Shown here piece after piece: positions 37,704-48,496 of a stretch of DNA of 64,000 nt (positions are counted from its first letter, which is position 1; every line of letters starts with the position of its first letter). The DNA is taken from positions 304,770 to 368,769 of the forward strand of contig SCRT01000007.1 in NCBI GenBank assembly GCA_004298465.1, given 5' to 3'. The notes under the pieces are model-generated. The model had not been told where the DNA came from, ran no database searches, and was given only the letters and a program-made list of their open reading frames with translations. This DNA comes from Nevskiaceae bacterium. Its GTDB lineage: Bacteria; Pseudomonadota; Gammaproteobacteria; Nevskiales; Nevskiaceae. Position numbers and translations under genes: made by a program.

Positions 37704-39644
37704 TTAGCTACCCTCTTGCGTCTGGCTGTTGTCCACCGGGGCCTGTTCGCGCTTGATCTTGACGGTGTCCTGCATCAGCACTCGATAGGCATCCAGCTCA
37801 CCGCCCGCCAGCGCCTGGCTGTAGCCCTGGGCGGCGGCAGACAACTCGCTGCTGCCCGCTTTCGGCTCAACGCGGTTGACCGCATCCAGGACCACGACGG
37901 CGTAATCGCCATTTGCAAGTCGTGTGGAGGCTACACTTGTGGGAGCACCCGCCGCCGCTTCCGGGAGCTCGAAGATGGCCGCGACCAGCGCGCTGTCCTG
38001 CTGGGTTGCCTGCCGCTTCAGCGCAGCGAGCTTTTTCACTTCGACACCGGACTGCTGCGCCACATCGACAACCGGAGCCCCGCCGCGAATGGCGGCAACG
38101 GCCTTGTCCGCAGCGTCGCGGGCCTGCTTGGCAGCCGCGTCACCAATGAGTTGCGCGCGTATCCCGGCGCTGACTTCCTCAAGTGTCTTCTGGCGCTCAG
38201 GCTCGGCTTTCAACTTGCGGATCACCACCTGGTCGGCAGCCGCAACGGTGATCGGCTTGCTGTTCTCGCCATCTTTCAGGACGGAATCCGAAAACGCGGC
38301 GTCGATGACCGCCGGATGCGCCGCAATACCTGCCCCGCCCTGGCGCGTCAGCCAGTCCGTGGTTTGTACCTTGAGCTTCAGCTTCGTGGCCGCCGTATCG
38401 AGCGACGCAGGGTTTTCGAACACCAGATTGGCCAGCTGCGATTCGGCATCTTCGTATTCCTTTGCCGCGGCCTTGCTACGGTATGTCTCCAGCAGCTTGG
38501 CCTGCACGCCCGCATCGTCAAACGGCTGGACGTGACCGGGGCGCACGTCATCCAGACGAATAATGTCCCAACCGAATTTCGTCTTGACGGGCGCGCTGAC
38601 ATCGCCCGCCTTCGCCAACGCGAACAACGCCGTATCGAACTCCGGGGCCGTCATGCCACGCCCAAGCCAGCCGAGCTCGCCGCCCTTGTCCTTCGACCCC
38701 GGATCTCCCGAATACTGCTTCGCAAGCGCCGCGAAGTCCCCTCCGGCTTTGATCTTCGCCACAACTTCGTTCGCCTGGGTCTGTGCCGCCGCCGCGTCGC
38801 TGCCGAAGCGGATCAGGATGTGGCTGGCCTTGCGCTGTCCGGGAACGGTGAAGCGCTGTGCCTTCTGTGCGTCGTAGATGGCTTCCAGGACTTTCGGCTC
38901 GGGAGCCGGAATCGCCGGCATCCCACCTTCGGAAAGCTCGATGTATTGCAGCTTCACGCGCTGCGGGGCGATGAAGTCGACCTTGTGTGCGTCGTAGTAA
39001 TCCTTGACCTGGGCATCGGTCACCGTCACGCCCTTTGCGTACCGTGCGGGCAGAAACAGCAGCTCGCGGGCATCGCGCGTGGCATGCGTCACATCCCACG
39101 TCGCCAGTGCTTGCTTCGGCACGACGAAAGCCGTGTCCAGCACGCCGGCGCGCAGCTGCTCGACCCGCAATGATTCCCGAACCTGAGCCTCGAACTGCTC
39201 GGGCACCATGCCGTTCGATGCGAGCACCGATCGGTATAGGTTCGGGGAAAAATGGCCGTCTTCCTGAAACGCACCAATCTGGCTGACGTAGTCATAGACG
39301 GCGGAATCTGTGGCCGTATAGCCCTGCTTGTTCGCGTATTGCTGCAGCAGGGTCTGTTCGATCAGATCATTCAGGACGCCGGCGCGAAAGCGCGACTGGT
39401 CGATCTGGTTCGGGTTGAAGTTGTCCCCCATCATCTGCAGCATCTGCTGGTAGCTGCGGTTGTAGGCCTGCTGGAATGCGGCCTGCGTGACCTTCGCACT
39501 ACCGACTTTCGCCAGCGTCGGATTCGCTCCGCCAAACAGCGGGCTGGCCCCGATCCCCCAAACCGCAAAGACCAGGCACAGAAGACCGACGATTCCCCAC
39601 ACGACGGGGCCGGCCATCCTGTCTCGCATGCTTTGAAGCGCCAT
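37704..39644 (-). CDS. ppiD: Periplasmic folding chaperone PpiD (SurA/parvulin family)
   Basis: 646-residue chaperone anchored in the inner membrane near the Sec translocon. One N-terminal helix (GPVVWGIVGLLCLVFAVWGIG) is followed by a SurA-like N domain (VTQAAFQQAYNRSYQQML), one parvulin domain at about 265-360 (ASHILIRF, FAALAKQYSGD, GGELGWLGRG) and a C-terminal domain. The start at MALQSMRDRM (39644) matches family N-termini. Length is close to E. coli PpiD (623). The lon-hupB-ppiD order is conserved, here interrupted by two tRNA genes and a terminator. Confidence 0.94.
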   Translation of the reverse strand: MALQSMRDRMAGPVVWGIVGLLCLVFAVWGIGASPLFGGANPTLAKVGSAKVTQAAFQQAYNRSYQQMLQMMGDNFNPNQIDQSRFRAGVLNDLIEQTLLQQYANKQGYTATDSAVYDYVSQIGAFQEDGHFSPNLYRSVLASNGMVPEQFEAQVRESLRVEQLRAGVLDTAFVVPKQALATWDVTHATRDARELLFLPARYAKGVTVTDAQVKDYYDAHKVDFIAPQRVKLQYIELSEGGMPAIPAPEPKVLEAIYDAQKAQRFTVPGQRKASHILIRFGSDAAAAQTQANEVVAKIKAGGDFAALAKQYSGDPGSKDKGGELGWLGRGMTAPEFDTALFALAKAGDVSAPVKTKFGWDIIRLDDVRPGHVQPFDDAGVQAKLLETYRSKAAAKEYEDAESQLANLVFENPASLDTAATKLKLKVQTTDWLTRQGGAGIAAHPAVIDAAFSDSVLKDGENSKPITVAAADQVVIRKLKAEPERQKTLEEVSAGIRAQLIGDAAAKQARDAADKAVAAIRGGAPVVDVAQQSGVEVKKLAALKRQATQQDSALVAAIFELPEAAAGAPTSVASTRLANGDYAVVVLDAVNRVEPKAGSSELSAAAQGYSQALAGGELDAYRVLMQDTVKIKREQAPVDNSQTQEGS

Positions 39645-39730
39645 AACTGTGTCTTCTTCGTCTACCAGTGGAAACCGCGCCTGCAGCATGGCTGCCGCAG
39701 GACTATACACGGGCTTGTCAGCGGTCCGTC

Positions 39731-39765
39731 AAAAAAAACGGGGGCGCCTTTTCGAGGCACCCCCG
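39731..39765 (-). terminator. Rho-independent terminator after the hupB-tRNA-Val-tRNA-Asp unit
   Basis: A strong hairpin (39739-39750 with 39755-39765, loop TTCG or its complement) is followed by eight T on the minus strand. It separates the tRNA genes from ppiD, so ppiD needs its own promoter. Confidence 0.92.
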
Positions 39766-39778
39766 GATCGTTACATCA

Positions 39779-39855
39779 TGGCGGAGCGGACGGGACTCGA
39801 ACCCGCGACCCTCGGCGTGACAGGCCGATACTCTAACCAGCTGAGCTACCGCTCC
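39779..39855 (-). tRNA. tRNA-Asp (anticodon GTC)
   Basis: 77-base tRNA with encoded CCA. The acceptor is GGAGCGG, the anticodon loop CTGTCAC (GTC) sits on a TCGGC/GCCGA stem, and the T arm is GGGTTCGAGTCCC. It lies 12 bp after tRNA-Val, presumably in one transcript. Confidence 0.96.
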
Positions 39856-39867
39856 AGATTTGATGTC

Positions 39868-39943
39868 TGGTGGGTGCTGACGGGCTCGAACCGCCGACCC
39901 CCGCCTTGTAAGGGCGATGCTCTACCAGCTGAGCTAAGCACCC
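39868..39943 (-). tRNA. tRNA-Val (anticodon TAC)
   Basis: 76-base tRNA with encoded CCA. The acceptor is GGGTGCT, the anticodon loop is CTTACAA (TAC), and the T arm is GGCGGTTCGAGCCCGTC. It lies 26 bp after hupB on the same strand and upstream of tRNA-Asp. Confidence 0.96.
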
Positions 39944-39969
39944 AAGGACCCACGAGACCCCAAGGGGGC

Positions 39970-40242
39970 TTATTTTATTGCGTCTTTGAACGTTTTGCCA
40001 GCCTTGAATGTCGGCGTCTTGCTGGCGGCGATCTTCAGGGGAGCGCCGGTCTTCGGGTTGCGGCCCAGACGCGCGGCGCGCTTGCGCGCTTCGAACGTGC
40101 CGAAACCGACGATCGAAACCTTGTCGTTCTTCTTGAGCGCCTTGCTGACGACCTGGATCAGGCCATCGACAACACGTGTCACATCTGCCTTCGAGGCATC
40201 GGAGGCATCGGCAACGGCGGAAATCAGTTCAGATTTGTTCAT
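39970..40242 (-). CDS. hupB: DNA-binding protein HU-beta
   Basis: 90-residue histone-like protein that forms dimers which bend [40 protein letters not shown] and the beta-arm [19 protein letters not shown] are diagnostic. Length equals E. coli HupB. It follows lon by 213 bp and is followed by tRNA-Val and tRNA-Asp. Confidence 0.97.
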   Translation of the reverse strand: MNKSELISAVADASDASKADVTRVVDGLIQVVSKALKKNDKVSIVGFGTFEARKRAARLGRNPKTGAPLKIAASKTPTFKAGKTFKDAIK

Positions 40243-40455
40243 ACAGAGAAATCCCTCTTTTTATAACTGGGGCCTGCGCCGCGCCCCATCAGACGAAATG
40301 TGGAACCTCGCGCGATCGGGCAGGTACCCCACCGCAACATGCCAAACCAAACCACAGCTTGCAAATTCTATAGCAGCCGGCGCGATCGAGCGCCACCTGC
40401 ACAGCGCTGTCGTTGCGGCAGCGGTGCGCACAGTGCATTGTGCGGCTGCATCTTG

Positions 40456-42873
40456 TCAATGTGCGCGCATCTGTCGCGCGCCCTTCACGCTTGGCGGATT
40501 CGCGACTGGCTCTCCTGCAGGCGCGGGCATACGCTCCAGGGCAAGCTGCAGGACATCCTCGATCCAGCGTACCGGCTTGATCTCCAGATGCTGTCTAACA
40601 GTGTCGGGAATGTCCGCAAGATCCTTAACATTATCCTGCGGAACCAGCACCTTGCGGATGCCTCCCCGCTGTGCCGCCAGCAGCTTTTCCTTCAGCCCGC
40701 CGATCGGCAGTACTTCACCCCGCAACGTGATTTCACCCGTCATCGCCACGTCCGCGCGCACCGGGATGCGCGTGAGCGCAGAGACCAGCGCCGTACACAT
40801 GCCGACACCGGCGGAAGGGCCGTCCTTTGGCGTTGCGCCTTCGGGCACGTGGACGTGAAGGTCATGCGTCTCGTAGAAGTCCGGTGCAATGCCAAGCGAC
40901 TCCGCGCGCGAACGCACGACCGTCAGCGCGGCCTGGATGGATTCCTTCATGACATCGCCCAGCGAACCCGTCTGCGTGAGGTGCCCTTTGCCAGGCGTCA
41001 ACGCCGCCTCGATGGTCAGCAGCTCGCCACCGACTTCCGTCCATGCCAGCCCCGTGACCTGGCCGATCTCGTCGTGCTCCTCGGCGCGGCCGTAGTGGAA
41101 GCGCGGCACACCCAGATAAGCGTCGAGGTTCTTCGGTGTGACCCGCACGCCGCGCTTCGTCGGTTTCGTCAGCACCTGCTTGACGACCTTGCGGGCAATC
41201 TTGCTGATTTCGCGCTCAAGGTTGCGTACGCCGGCCTCGCGCGTGTAGGTGCGCACGATCTCGCGCAGGGCGTCATCGGTGACGGTCAGTTCCTTGTCAC
41301 GCAGACCGTTGTTCTTCATCTGCTTCGGCACCAGGTACTGGTGCGCGATGGCGACTTTCTCATCCTCGGTATAGCCGGGAATGCGGATCACCTCCATGCG
41401 GTCGAGAAGCGGCGCCGGAATGTTCAGGCTGTTCGCCGTGGCGATGAACATCACGTCCGAAAGATCGGTATCGACCTCAAGGTAGTGGTCCTGGAACGTG
41501 TGGTTCTGCTCGGGGTCCAGCACTTCCAGCAGCGCGGAGGATGGATCGCCGCGGAAATCCATGCTCATCTTGTCGATTTCGTCAAACAGGAACAGCGGAT
41601 TCTTCACACCGACCTTCGCGAGGTTCTGCACGATCTTGCCCGGCAGGGAACCGATGTAGGTCCTTCGGTGCCCGCGGATCTCCGCTTCGTCGCGTACGCC
41701 GCCAAGCGACATGCGCACGAACTTGCGGTTGACGGCTTCGGCAATTGAATGGCCAAGCGAGGTCTTGCCGACGCCCGGCGGGCCGACGAGGCACAGGATC
41801 GGGCCGTTGAGCTTCTTCACGCGGCTCTGCACCGCAAGATATTCGATGATGCGTTCCTTGATCTTTTCGAGCCCGTAATGGTCGCGGTCCAGCACCGCCT
41901 GCGCATGGTCAAGGTCGAGCCGTACCCGCGTAGCCTTCTTCCACGGCACTTGCGTCATCCAGTCCAGATAGTTGCGCACCACAGTCGCTTCCGCCGACAT
42001 CGGCTGCATCAGCTTGAGCTTCTGGAATTCACGCAGCGCCTTGTGGCGCGCAGCCTTCGGCATACCGGACTTCTCGATCTTGCGCGCCAGCTCCTCCTGC
42101 TCGTTCGGTGCGTCTTCCAGATCACCCAATTCCTTCTGGATCGCCTTGATCTGCTCGTTCAGGTAGTACTCGCGCTGGTTCTTCTCCATCTGCGACTTCA
42201 CACGGCCACGGATCTTCTGCTCCATCTGCAGGATGTCGATCTCGGCGCTGACCTGCTTGAGCACGAATTCAAGCCGCTCGCCGGCATCCACCGTAGCCAG
42301 CACTTTCTGCCGCTCGTCAAGCTTCAGCGACAGGTGCGCGGCAATCGCGTCCGCGAGGCGACCGGGTTCATCGACACCCGACAGCGACGGCAGCAATTCG
42401 GCGGGTACTTTGCGATTGAGCTTGACGTACTGCTCGAAAGTCGCGAGCGCCGCGCGCATCGCCGCATCCACCTCAGCGCTCTCGGACGCCGCGTCCGGCG
42501 GCAGTACACGGCATTCCGCTGTAAGGAATGCGTCGCCCGATTCCACGCTCACGACCGCCGCACGCTCGTTGCCTTCCACCAGCACCTTGATGGTGCCGTC
42601 CGGCAGCTTGAGCAGTTGCAGGATACTGGCCAGCGTTCCGGTGTCGTACAGGTCGTCGGCGCCCGGATCGTCCAGATCGGCCGCCTTCTGGGCCACCAGC
42701 AGGATGCGCTTGCCGTCCTGCATCGCTGCATTCAGGGCCTTGACGGAGCGTTCGCGTCCGACGAACAGCGGTACTGCCATGTGTGGGTACACCACCACGT
42801 CCCGCAGCGGCAGCAGCGGCACCCGGGTGTCGGCCGAAGGAGTGGCGGATTGCGTCTGGGTCGGTTCAGTCAC
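40456..42873 (-). CDS. lon: ATP-dependent protease Lon
   Basis: 805-residue hexameric AAA+ serine protease that degrades misfolded and regulatory proteins. The N-terminal substrate domain ([15 protein letters not shown]) is followed by the ATPase with Walker [10 protein letters not shown] and the C-terminal protease with the Ser-Lys dyad (Ser in [10 protein letters not shown]; Lys in the [10 protein letters not shown] region). Length matches LonA (E. coli 784). The start is GTG at 42873. A sigma-32-like promoter lies about 140 bp upstream. Confidence 0.97.
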   Translation of the reverse strand: MTEPTQTQSATPSADTRVPLLPLRDVVVYPHMAVPLFVGRERSVKALNAAMQDGKRILLVAQKAADLDDPGADDLYDTGTLASILQLLKLPDGTIKVLVEGNERAAVVSVESGDAFLTAECRVLPPDAASESAEVDAAMRAALATFEQYVKLNRKVPAELLPSLSGVDEPGRLADAIAAHLSLKLDERQKVLATVDAGERLEFVLKQVSAEIDILQMEQKIRGRVKSQMEKNQREYYLNEQIKAIQKELGDLEDAPNEQEELARKIEKSGMPKAARHKALREFQKLKLMQPMSAEATVVRNYLDWMTQVPWKKATRVRLDLDHAQAVLDRDHYGLEKIKERIIEYLAVQSRVKKLNGPILCLVGPPGVGKTSLGHSIAEAVNRKFVRMSLGGVRDEAEIRGHRRTYIGSLPGKIVQNLAKVGVKNPLFLFDEIDKMSMDFRGDPSSALLEVLDPEQNHTFQDHYLEVDTDLSDVMFIATANSLNIPAPLLDRMEVIRIPGYTEDEKVAIAHQYLVPKQMKNNGLRDKELTVTDDALREIVRTYTREAGVRNLEREISKIARKVVKQVLTKPTKRGVRVTPKNLDAYLGVPRFHYGRAEEHDEIGQVTGLAWTEVGGELLTIEAALTPGKGHLTQTGSLGDVMKESIQAALTVVRSRAESLGIAPDFYETHDLHVHVPEGATPKDGPSAGVGMCTALVSALTRIPVRADVAMTGEITLRGEVLPIGGLKEKLLAAQRGGIRKVLVPQDNVKDLADIPDTVRQHLEIKPVRWIEDVLQLALERMPAPAGEPVANPPSVKGARQMRAH

Positions 42874-43012
42874 TTGAAATCTCGCTTGAAATACATGTCA
42901 TGGCCACGCCATCCTGCATCCTTACGTCGCGATGCATGCGCCGGGCAGCCATTCCGGGAAAAGGTTTTAACGGATCTGCTGACACCGCTAACACCCCGTT
43001 ACCCGCTTCGGA

Positions 43013-43041
43013 TACATGCCGCCTCAGCCGCCGAATTCAAG
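43013..43041 (-). promoter_or_regulatory. Candidate sigma-32 heat-shock promoter for lon
   Basis: On the minus strand CTTGAAT (43041-43035) is followed after 13 bases by CGGCATGTA, an approximate match to CCCCATnTA. It starts just downstream of the histidine-phosphatase stop and 140 bases before lon. The -10 element is imperfect. Confidence 0.35.
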
Positions 43042-43046
43042 AGCCC

Positions 43047-43751
43047 TCACACATAGGTAACCAGCGGCTCGCCCTGTACCGCCTGGGCTTCCTCCAAGTG
43101 CGTGTGGGCATTGAAGCCAGCAAACTCCAGCGCGCCGTGGCTGCGCACGACACGCGTCACCGCCGTGTTCACCACACGCAGGTTCAGCGCCCAGGTACGC
43201 TCGTCGTTCAGTCCCAGAAGGTCCCGGCAAACCATGGAAATGGGGCCGCCGGACGTGAACACCAGCACCGTCTCATGCGGCTTGAGCCGTGCCTCCACGG
43301 CCGCCAGCGCGGCCTGCACCCGGGCCTGGAACGCAACCCAGGTCTCGCGGTAATCCCCGTCGTGCGCCCCCCCCACCCAGCGCCGGATGGCAAGGCCGAA
43401 TACTTTGCGGAACGCGGCTCCGGGGTCGCCCTGCGCCAGCAGGTCGCGCGCCAGCACGTGCTGGTTGCGCCAACGCGTGTCAACCGCCGCCAGCAGATCG
43501 TTGTGGTCGTATTCGTTCCAACGCGCGTCGATGTCCAGCGCCACGGACGCACCCATTGCCGACAGGCACGCCGTGGCGGTCTGACGGTGGCGTTGCATGC
43601 CGCCACAGACGGCACCCGCCACCTGCAGCCCACGGTGTGCGAACGCGGCGCCGAGGATCTGCGCTTGGCGTTCACCGAGCGCCGAAAGCGCATCGTAGTC
43701 CGTACCCGAAAACGAGGCTTGCCCGTGCCGCACCAGATAGATGGCACTCAC
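43047..43751 (-). CDS. Histidine phosphatase family protein
   Basis: 234-residue member of the phosphoglycerate-mutase-like superfamily. The catalytic phospho-His is His9 in LVRHGQ; ALGERQAQILG, SGGMQR-like GGMQRHRQTA and the FTSGGP motif, which in other members is HGG, complete the pocket. The later His of the canonical HGG is absent (SGG here), a deviation seen in some broad-specificity phosphatases. The substrate is unknown. GTG start at 43751 with GGGACAGG upstream. It ends 34 bp before the next leftward unit and does not overlap lon. Confidence 0.83.
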   Translation of the reverse strand: MSAIYLVRHGQASFSGTDYDALSALGERQAQILGAAFAHRGLQVAGAVCGGMQRHRQTATACLSAMGASVALDIDARWNEYDHNDLLAAVDTRWRNQHVLARDLLAQGDPGAAFRKVFGLAIRRWVGGAHDGDYRETWVAFQARVQAALAAVEARLKPHETVLVFTSGGPISMVCRDLLGLNDERTWALNLRVVNTAVTRVVRSHGALEFAGFNAHTHLEEAQAVQGEPLVTYV

Positions 43752-43785
43752 ACCCTGTCCCCCGCCCGCCGGATTGGCCGCTTCT

Positions 43786-44043
43786 TCACGGTGCTGCCGA
43801 CCCGTCGCCGTGCGGCAGATTCTGACTTTGACATTTCTCGATCGCTTCCTGCAGTTGCTGGAGGGAACCGCCATTCGCCACTTGCGCAGCAGACTGGCAA
43901 CCATTGTCCTTGAGCGAACGCAGCATCGGCTGGACCGTGGCTGCCGCCGGATCGGCAGGCCCCACTGGTGACGCGCCCGGCCGCGGCAACAGCATGTAGA
44001 GCCCCAAGCCGAGCACGGCCAGTGCCAGCAGCAACCTCACCAT
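43786..44043 (-). CDS. Small membrane-anchored protein
   Basis: 85 residues: one N-terminal hydrophobic helix (about 3-19), a Pro/Gly/Ala linker, then a soluble part with two cysteines (GCQSA and EKCQSQ) flanking a Gln-rich helix. They could form one periplasmic disulfide. CGGGAG precedes the ATG at 44043. Family not recognised. It is divergent from clpB and 34 bp upstream of the histidine-phosphatase gene on the same strand. Confidence 0.65.
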   Translation of the reverse strand: MVRLLLALAVLGLGLYMLLPRPGASPVGPADPAAATVQPMLRSLKDNGCQSAAQVANGGSLQQLQEAIEKCQSQNLPHGDGSAAP

Positions 44044-44127
44044 GTTCAACTCCCGAAACGATTTCTGAAAGGTTGAATCTAGCACGGCCCGCATACTGCG
44101 CAGGGCCGCACAAATGATGTCATCGCG

Positions 44128-44156
44128 CTTGAAAACAGCCTGCAAACCCGCATCTA
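44128..44156 (+). promoter_or_regulatory. Sigma-32 heat-shock promoter of clpB
   Basis: CTTGAAA (44128-44134) is followed after 13 bases by CCGCATCTA (44148-44156), matching the heat-shock consensus CTTGAAA-N13-CCCCATnTA at all but one defined position. The transcript would start about 24 bases before the clpB ATG. Confidence 0.8.
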
Positions 44157-44186
44157 CAATCCATCGATTCACAAGTGGAGCGCACC

Positions 44187-46808
44187 ATGCGCATGGACAA
44201 GTTGACCAGCCGTTTCCAGCAGGCACTGCAGGACGCGCAAAGCCTCGCCGTGGGCCGTGACCAGCCACAGATCGAACCTGCGCACCTGCTGCAGGCGCTG
44301 CTCGACCAGGACGGCGGCTCCACCACGCCGCTGCTGCAGCTGGCCGGCGCCGACACCGCCCGCCTGCGCAATGAACTAGCGCGCATCATCGACAACTTGC
44401 CGCACCTCGGCAAGCCGACCGGCGAAGTGCAAGTCGGCGCCGAACTCAACCGCCTGCTCAACCTCACGGACAAGCTGGCGCAGGAACACAAGGATCCGTT
44501 CATCGCCACCGAGCTGTTCGTGCTGGCGGTTTGCGAGGACAAGGGTGAAGTCGGCCGCGCGCTGCGCGAGGCCGGCGCGGACCGCGCGCGTGTCACCGCC
44601 GCCATCGAAAAAGTGCGTGGGGGCCAGAAAGTGGATTCCGCCGGTGCGGAAGACCAGCGCCAAGCGCTGGAAAAATACACGAACGACCTCACGCAGCGTG
44701 CTGAATCGGGCAAGCTCGACCCGGTGATCGGCCGCGATGAGGAAGTGCGCCGTGTCATCCAGGTGCTATCGCGCCGCACCAAGAACAACCCGATCCTCAT
44801 CGGCGATCCCGGCGTCGGCAAGACCGCCATCGTCGAAGGGCTTGCGCAACGTATCGTCAACGGCGAAGTGCCGGAATCGCTGAAGAACAAGCGTGTGCTG
44901 TCGCTCGACCTCGGCAGCCTCATCGCCGGCGCAAAGTTCCGCGGCGAATTCGAGGAACGCCTGAAAGCCGTACTCAAGGACCTCGCCAAGCAGGAAGGCC
45001 AGGTCATCCTGTTCATTGACGAAATCCACATGATCGTCGGCGCCGGCAAGGCCGACGGCGCGATGGATGCCGGCAACATGCTGAAGCCGGCGCTGGCGCG
45101 CGGCGAGCTGCACTGCATCGGCGCCACCACGCTCAACGAATACCGCCAGTATCTGGAAAAGGACGCGGCGCTGGAACGCCGCTTCCAGAAAGTGCTGGTG
45201 AACGAACCCTCGGTGGAAGACACCATCGCCATCCTGCGCGGTATCAAACAGCGCTACGAAGTGCACCACGGCGTAGACATCACGGACGGGGCGATCATCG
45301 CCGCGGCCAAGCTCTCGCACCGCTACATCACCGACCGCAAGCTGCCGGACAAGGCTATCGATCTGATCGACGAAGCCGCGTCGCGCATCCGCATCGAGAT
45401 CGATTCCAAGCCCGAGGCGCTAGACCGTCTCGACCGCCGTTTGATCCAACTCAAGATTGAGCGCGAAGCGCTGCGCAAGGAAAAAGACGACGGCGCGAAA
45501 CAATCGCTGGCGGCATTGGAGGGTGAGATCGACAAGCTCGGCCGCGAATATGCCGAACTAGAAGACCAGTGGAAAGCCGAAAAAGCTGGCGTCGAGGGCA
45601 CGGCGGGTATCAAGGAAGAAGTCGAGCGCGTCCACACGCAGATGGAGGCAGCGCGGCGCGCCGGCGACCTGTCACGCATGGCGGAACTGCAATACGGGCG
45701 CCTGCCTGAGCTGCAGAAAAAGCTCGCTGCGGCCGAAATGCTGGCCAAGCAGGCACCGAACAGCTCTGCCGAAAACGGCGAAGCTCGCCTGTTGCGCACG
45801 GCCGTCACGGAAGAGGAGATCGCCGAAGTCGTAGCGCGCTGGACCGGCATCGCCGTCGCCAAATTGATGGAAGGCGAACGCGAAAAGTTGCTGCGCATGG
45901 AAGAGGGACTGCACGCGCGCGTCGTCGGCCAGGACGAGGCCGTCACTGCCGTCGCCAACGCCATCCGCCGCTCGCGCGCCGGCCTGTCCGACCCGCACCG
46001 CCCCATCGGCTCCTTCCTGTTCCTCGGCCCAACTGGCGTCGGCAAGACGGAATTGTGCAAGGCGCTGGCCGCGTTCATGTTCGACAGCGCCGAGAACATG
46101 GTGCGCATCGACATGAGCGAATACGGTGAACGTCACAGCGTCGCGCGCCTCATCGGTGCCCCACCTGGCTACGTCGGCTACGAGGAAGGCGGCCAGCTCA
46201 CGGAAGCCGTGCGGAGGCGTCCGTATTCCGTCATCCTGCTCGACGAGGTCGAAAAGGCCCACCCGGAAATCTTCAACACCCTGCTGCAAGTACTGGACGA
46301 CGGCCGCCTCACGGACGGCCAGGGCCGCACCGTGGACTTCACGAACTGCGTCGTGGTGATGACGTCCAACCTCGGCTCCGACCTCATCCAGTCGATGATG
46401 ACGAAGGACGCATCCAGCGACTACGCGGCCATCAAGGAAGCCGTGATGGCGGTCGTTTCACAGCATTTCCGCCCCGAGTTCATCAACCGCATCGACGACG
46501 CCGTGGTGTTCCACCCGCTCGGCAGCGCGGACATCCGCCGCATCGCCGGGTTGCAGGTGGCCCTGCTTGCGCAGCGCCTGCGGGAACGTGAAATCACGGT
46601 GCACTTCACGGCTGCCGCGCTCGACCGCATCGCGGAAGCCGGCTACGACCCGGTCTACGGCGCCCGCCCGCTCAAGCGCGCCGTGCAGACGCTGGTGGAA
46701 AACCCGCTGGCACGTCAAATCCTGCAAGGGCATTTCGCTGCCGGCGATCGGATCGAAGTGAAAGTAGCCGGGAGCCAGTTGGCATTCGAGAAAGCATCGG
46801 AAACGTGA
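44187..46808 (+). CDS. clpB: Protein disaggregase ClpB
   Basis: 873-residue hexameric AAA+ chaperone that threads aggregated proteins with DnaK. An N-terminal repeat domain, nucleotide domain 1 (Walker [10 protein letters not shown] at about 209), a coiled-coil middle domain (about 400-530, [20 protein letters not shown]) and domain 2 (Walker [10 protein letters not shown] at about 614) are all present. Length equals E. coli ClpB (857) within normal range. The ATG at 44187 has GGAG seven bases upstream. The middle domain distinguishes it from ClpA and ClpC. Confidence 0.97.
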   Translation: MRMDKLTSRFQQALQDAQSLAVGRDQPQIEPAHLLQALLDQDGGSTTPLLQLAGADTARLRNELARIIDNLPHLGKPTGEVQVGAELNRLLNLTDKLAQEHKDPFIATELFVLAVCEDKGEVGRALREAGADRARVTAAIEKVRGGQKVDSAGAEDQRQALEKYTNDLTQRAESGKLDPVIGRDEEVRRVIQVLSRRTKNNPILIGDPGVGKTAIVEGLAQRIVNGEVPESLKNKRVLSLDLGSLIAGAKFRGEFEERLKAVLKDLAKQEGQVILFIDEIHMIVGAGKADGAMDAGNMLKPALARGELHCIGATTLNEYRQYLEKDAALERRFQKVLVNEPSVEDTIAILRGIKQRYEVHHGVDITDGAIIAAAKLSHRYITDRKLPDKAIDLIDEAASRIRIEIDSKPEALDRLDRRLIQLKIEREALRKEKDDGAKQSLAALEGEIDKLGREYAELEDQWKAEKAGVEGTAGIKEEVERVHTQMEAARRAGDLSRMAELQYGRLPELQKKLAAAEMLAKQAPNSSAENGEARLLRTAVTEEEIAEVVARWTGIAVAKLMEGEREKLLRMEEGLHARVVGQDEAVTAVANAIRRSRAGLSDPHRPIGSFLFLGPTGVGKTELCKALAAFMFDSAENMVRIDMSEYGERHSVARLIGAPPGYVGYEEGGQLTEAVRRRPYSVILLDEVEKAHPEIFNTLLQVLDDGRLTDGQGRTVDFTNCVVVMTSNLGSDLIQSMMTKDASSDYAAIKEAVMAVVSQHFRPEFINRIDDAVVFHPLGSADIRRIAGLQVALLAQRLREREITVHFTAAALDRIAEAGYDPVYGARPLKRAVQTLVENPLARQILQGHFAAGDRIEVKVAGSQLAFEKASET

Positions 46809-46895
46809 AGGCCCGCGAGGATATTCGGTGTGCGTCAACTTTTATGACGCCGCTGTATCTTCCTGAAACCGCAGCGCCAGCCGGTGTGTTGGCCG

Positions 46896-47249
46896 CTATG
46901 GCTTGCTCACCTGCAGACGGTCATTGATCTCCTTGACGCCAGGCACCCGTGATGCGGCATCCTTGGCCTGATCGCTGATCACACCGCTGGCGACCGTCCC
47001 TTCCAGGGTAATCACCCCATCGCAATCGGTGACCCGCACCTGCGAAGGTTTGATGCCGTAGGCTTCCAGCAGTTTCGCCTGCACGCGCTTTGCCAGTGCG
47101 GAAAGTGCAACACGGGACATCGCCGTACCGGCCTGATTCACCTGCACGCAGGAAGCCGGCGGTGCTGCAGCTGCCACTGCACCTGCCCCCATCAACATCG
47201 ATGAGGCTATCAGGCATCGAAAATAAATGGGAAATTCTGATCTGGCCAT
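46896..47249 (-). CDS. Periplasmic BON-domain protein
   Basis: 117 residues: Sec signal (1-29, VAAAAPP) and a single BON domain (RVQAKLLEAYGIKPSQVRV, GVITLEGTVASGVISDQA, VPGVKEINDRLQV). BON domains of the OsmY/Kbp type bind phospholipid or envelope components, often under stress. Two cysteines (ASCVQ and TDCDG) could form a disulfide. AGGAGG lies just upstream of the ATG at 47249; the frame is open further upstream without coding character. Convergent with clpB. Confidence 0.8.
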   Translation of the reverse strand: MARSEFPIYFRCLIASSMLMGAGAVAAAAPPASCVQVNQAGTAMSRVALSALAKRVQAKLLEAYGIKPSQVRVTDCDGVITLEGTVASGVISDQAKDAASRVPGVKEINDRLQVSKP

Positions 47250-47304
47250 AAAAATCCTCCTCTCGTCACAGACCTGCCATTGGAGGTAACAAGCGGTACG
47301 GGTG

Positions 47305-47847
<543 letters not shown>

Positions 47848-47866
47848 TCACCGGCGACCAAAAACG

Positions 47867-47893
47867 CAAAAACCTCACATTGCCGTGAGGTTT
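47867..47893 (-). terminator. Rho-independent terminator after tRNA-Leu
   Basis: An 8-bp stem (AACCTCAC at 47871-47878 with 47885-47892), loop of 6, is followed by T5 on the minus strand. It ends the tpiA-secG-tRNA-Leu direction of transcription ahead of tadA. Confidence 0.85.
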
Positions 47894-47950
47894 CAGGTCA
47901 GGTCCGGGTCATTCCGGGCACTGGCAAATGCAGGTTTCAACAGTGTTCAA

Positions 47951-48035
47951 TGGTGCCGACGGGGAGATTCGAACTCCCACAGCTTTCGCCGCTACCACCT
48001 CAAGGTAGTGCGTCTACCAATTCCGCCACGTCGGC
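47951..48035 (-). tRNA. tRNA-Leu (anticodon GAG)
   Basis: 85-base class II tRNA with encoded CCA. The acceptor is GCCGACG, the D arm GGAATTGGTAGAC, the anticodon loop TTGAGGT (GAG); the long variable arm GCGGCGAAAGCTG is characteristic of tRNA-Leu. It directly follows secG, as in E. coli and other gammaproteobacteria. Confidence 0.95.
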
Positions 48036-48059
48036 AAAAAACGAGTTGCTGATTTTACT

Positions 48060-48488
48060 TCACTTGCCGGTTTTTGTCGCTGGCTGTTCCGTGCCTACAG
48101 CCGCTGCAGGGGCATTGGCGCCCGACTTCGAGGCGGTCGCACCAGCCTCTGGAGCCCCGGTCTGCATCGTCGGCACGGGGGCCGGTTCGGGGGCCGCGGG
48201 AGCTGCCGCCGGCTGTTCGGCGTGGACGCGGTCGACGACGCTGTTCGACGTCGTGCCCCGATGGTTCGCGAGATAGGCCAGCGCCAGGGTAATGATGAAA
48301 AACGCGGTCGCGAGACCGGCCGTGACATGGCTTAGCGTCGTGCCGCCATGGCTGGAACCGAACATGGTGCCCGACACGCCGGTACCGAACGCGGCACCTG
48401 CATCGGCGCCCTTGCCCTGCTGCAGCATGATCAGCGCGATCAGCGCGATCGAGACAATGACGAGAAGTACGACCAGAGTTGTATACAT
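48060..48488 (-). CDS. secG: Protein translocase subunit SecG
   Basis: 142-residue subunit of the SecYEG translocon. Two hydrophobic helices (about 3-20 and 52-72) flank the conserved LIMLQQGKGADAGAAFG. The C-terminal half (about 75-142) is a long Ala/Pro/Thr-rich low-complexity extension not needed by the fold. It starts 8 bp after tpiA. Confidence 0.95.
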   Translation of the reverse strand: MYTTLVVLLVIVSIALIALIMLQQGKGADAGAAFGTGVSGTMFGSSHGGTTLSHVTAGLATAFFIITLALAYLANHRGTTSNSVVDRVHAEQPAAAPAAPEPAPVPTMQTGAPEAGATASKSGANAPAAAVGTEQPATKTGK

Positions 48489-48496
48489 GATGGTGT

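Noticed and set aside
40424..40450. CGCACA/TGTGCG inverted repeat after lon as a terminator
   Set aside because: No T-run follows on the minus strand, and the stem is short with an unpaired centre.
42872..42898. Two CTTGAAAT copies on the plus strand next to the lon start, resembling sigma-32 -35 elements
   Set aside because: They point away from lon, and no gene starts downstream on the plus strand until clpB more than 1.2 kb away; no matching -10 was found.
46831..46849. 6-bp stem GCGTCA/TGACGC after clpB as a terminator
   Set aside because: Short stem and no T-run on either strand.
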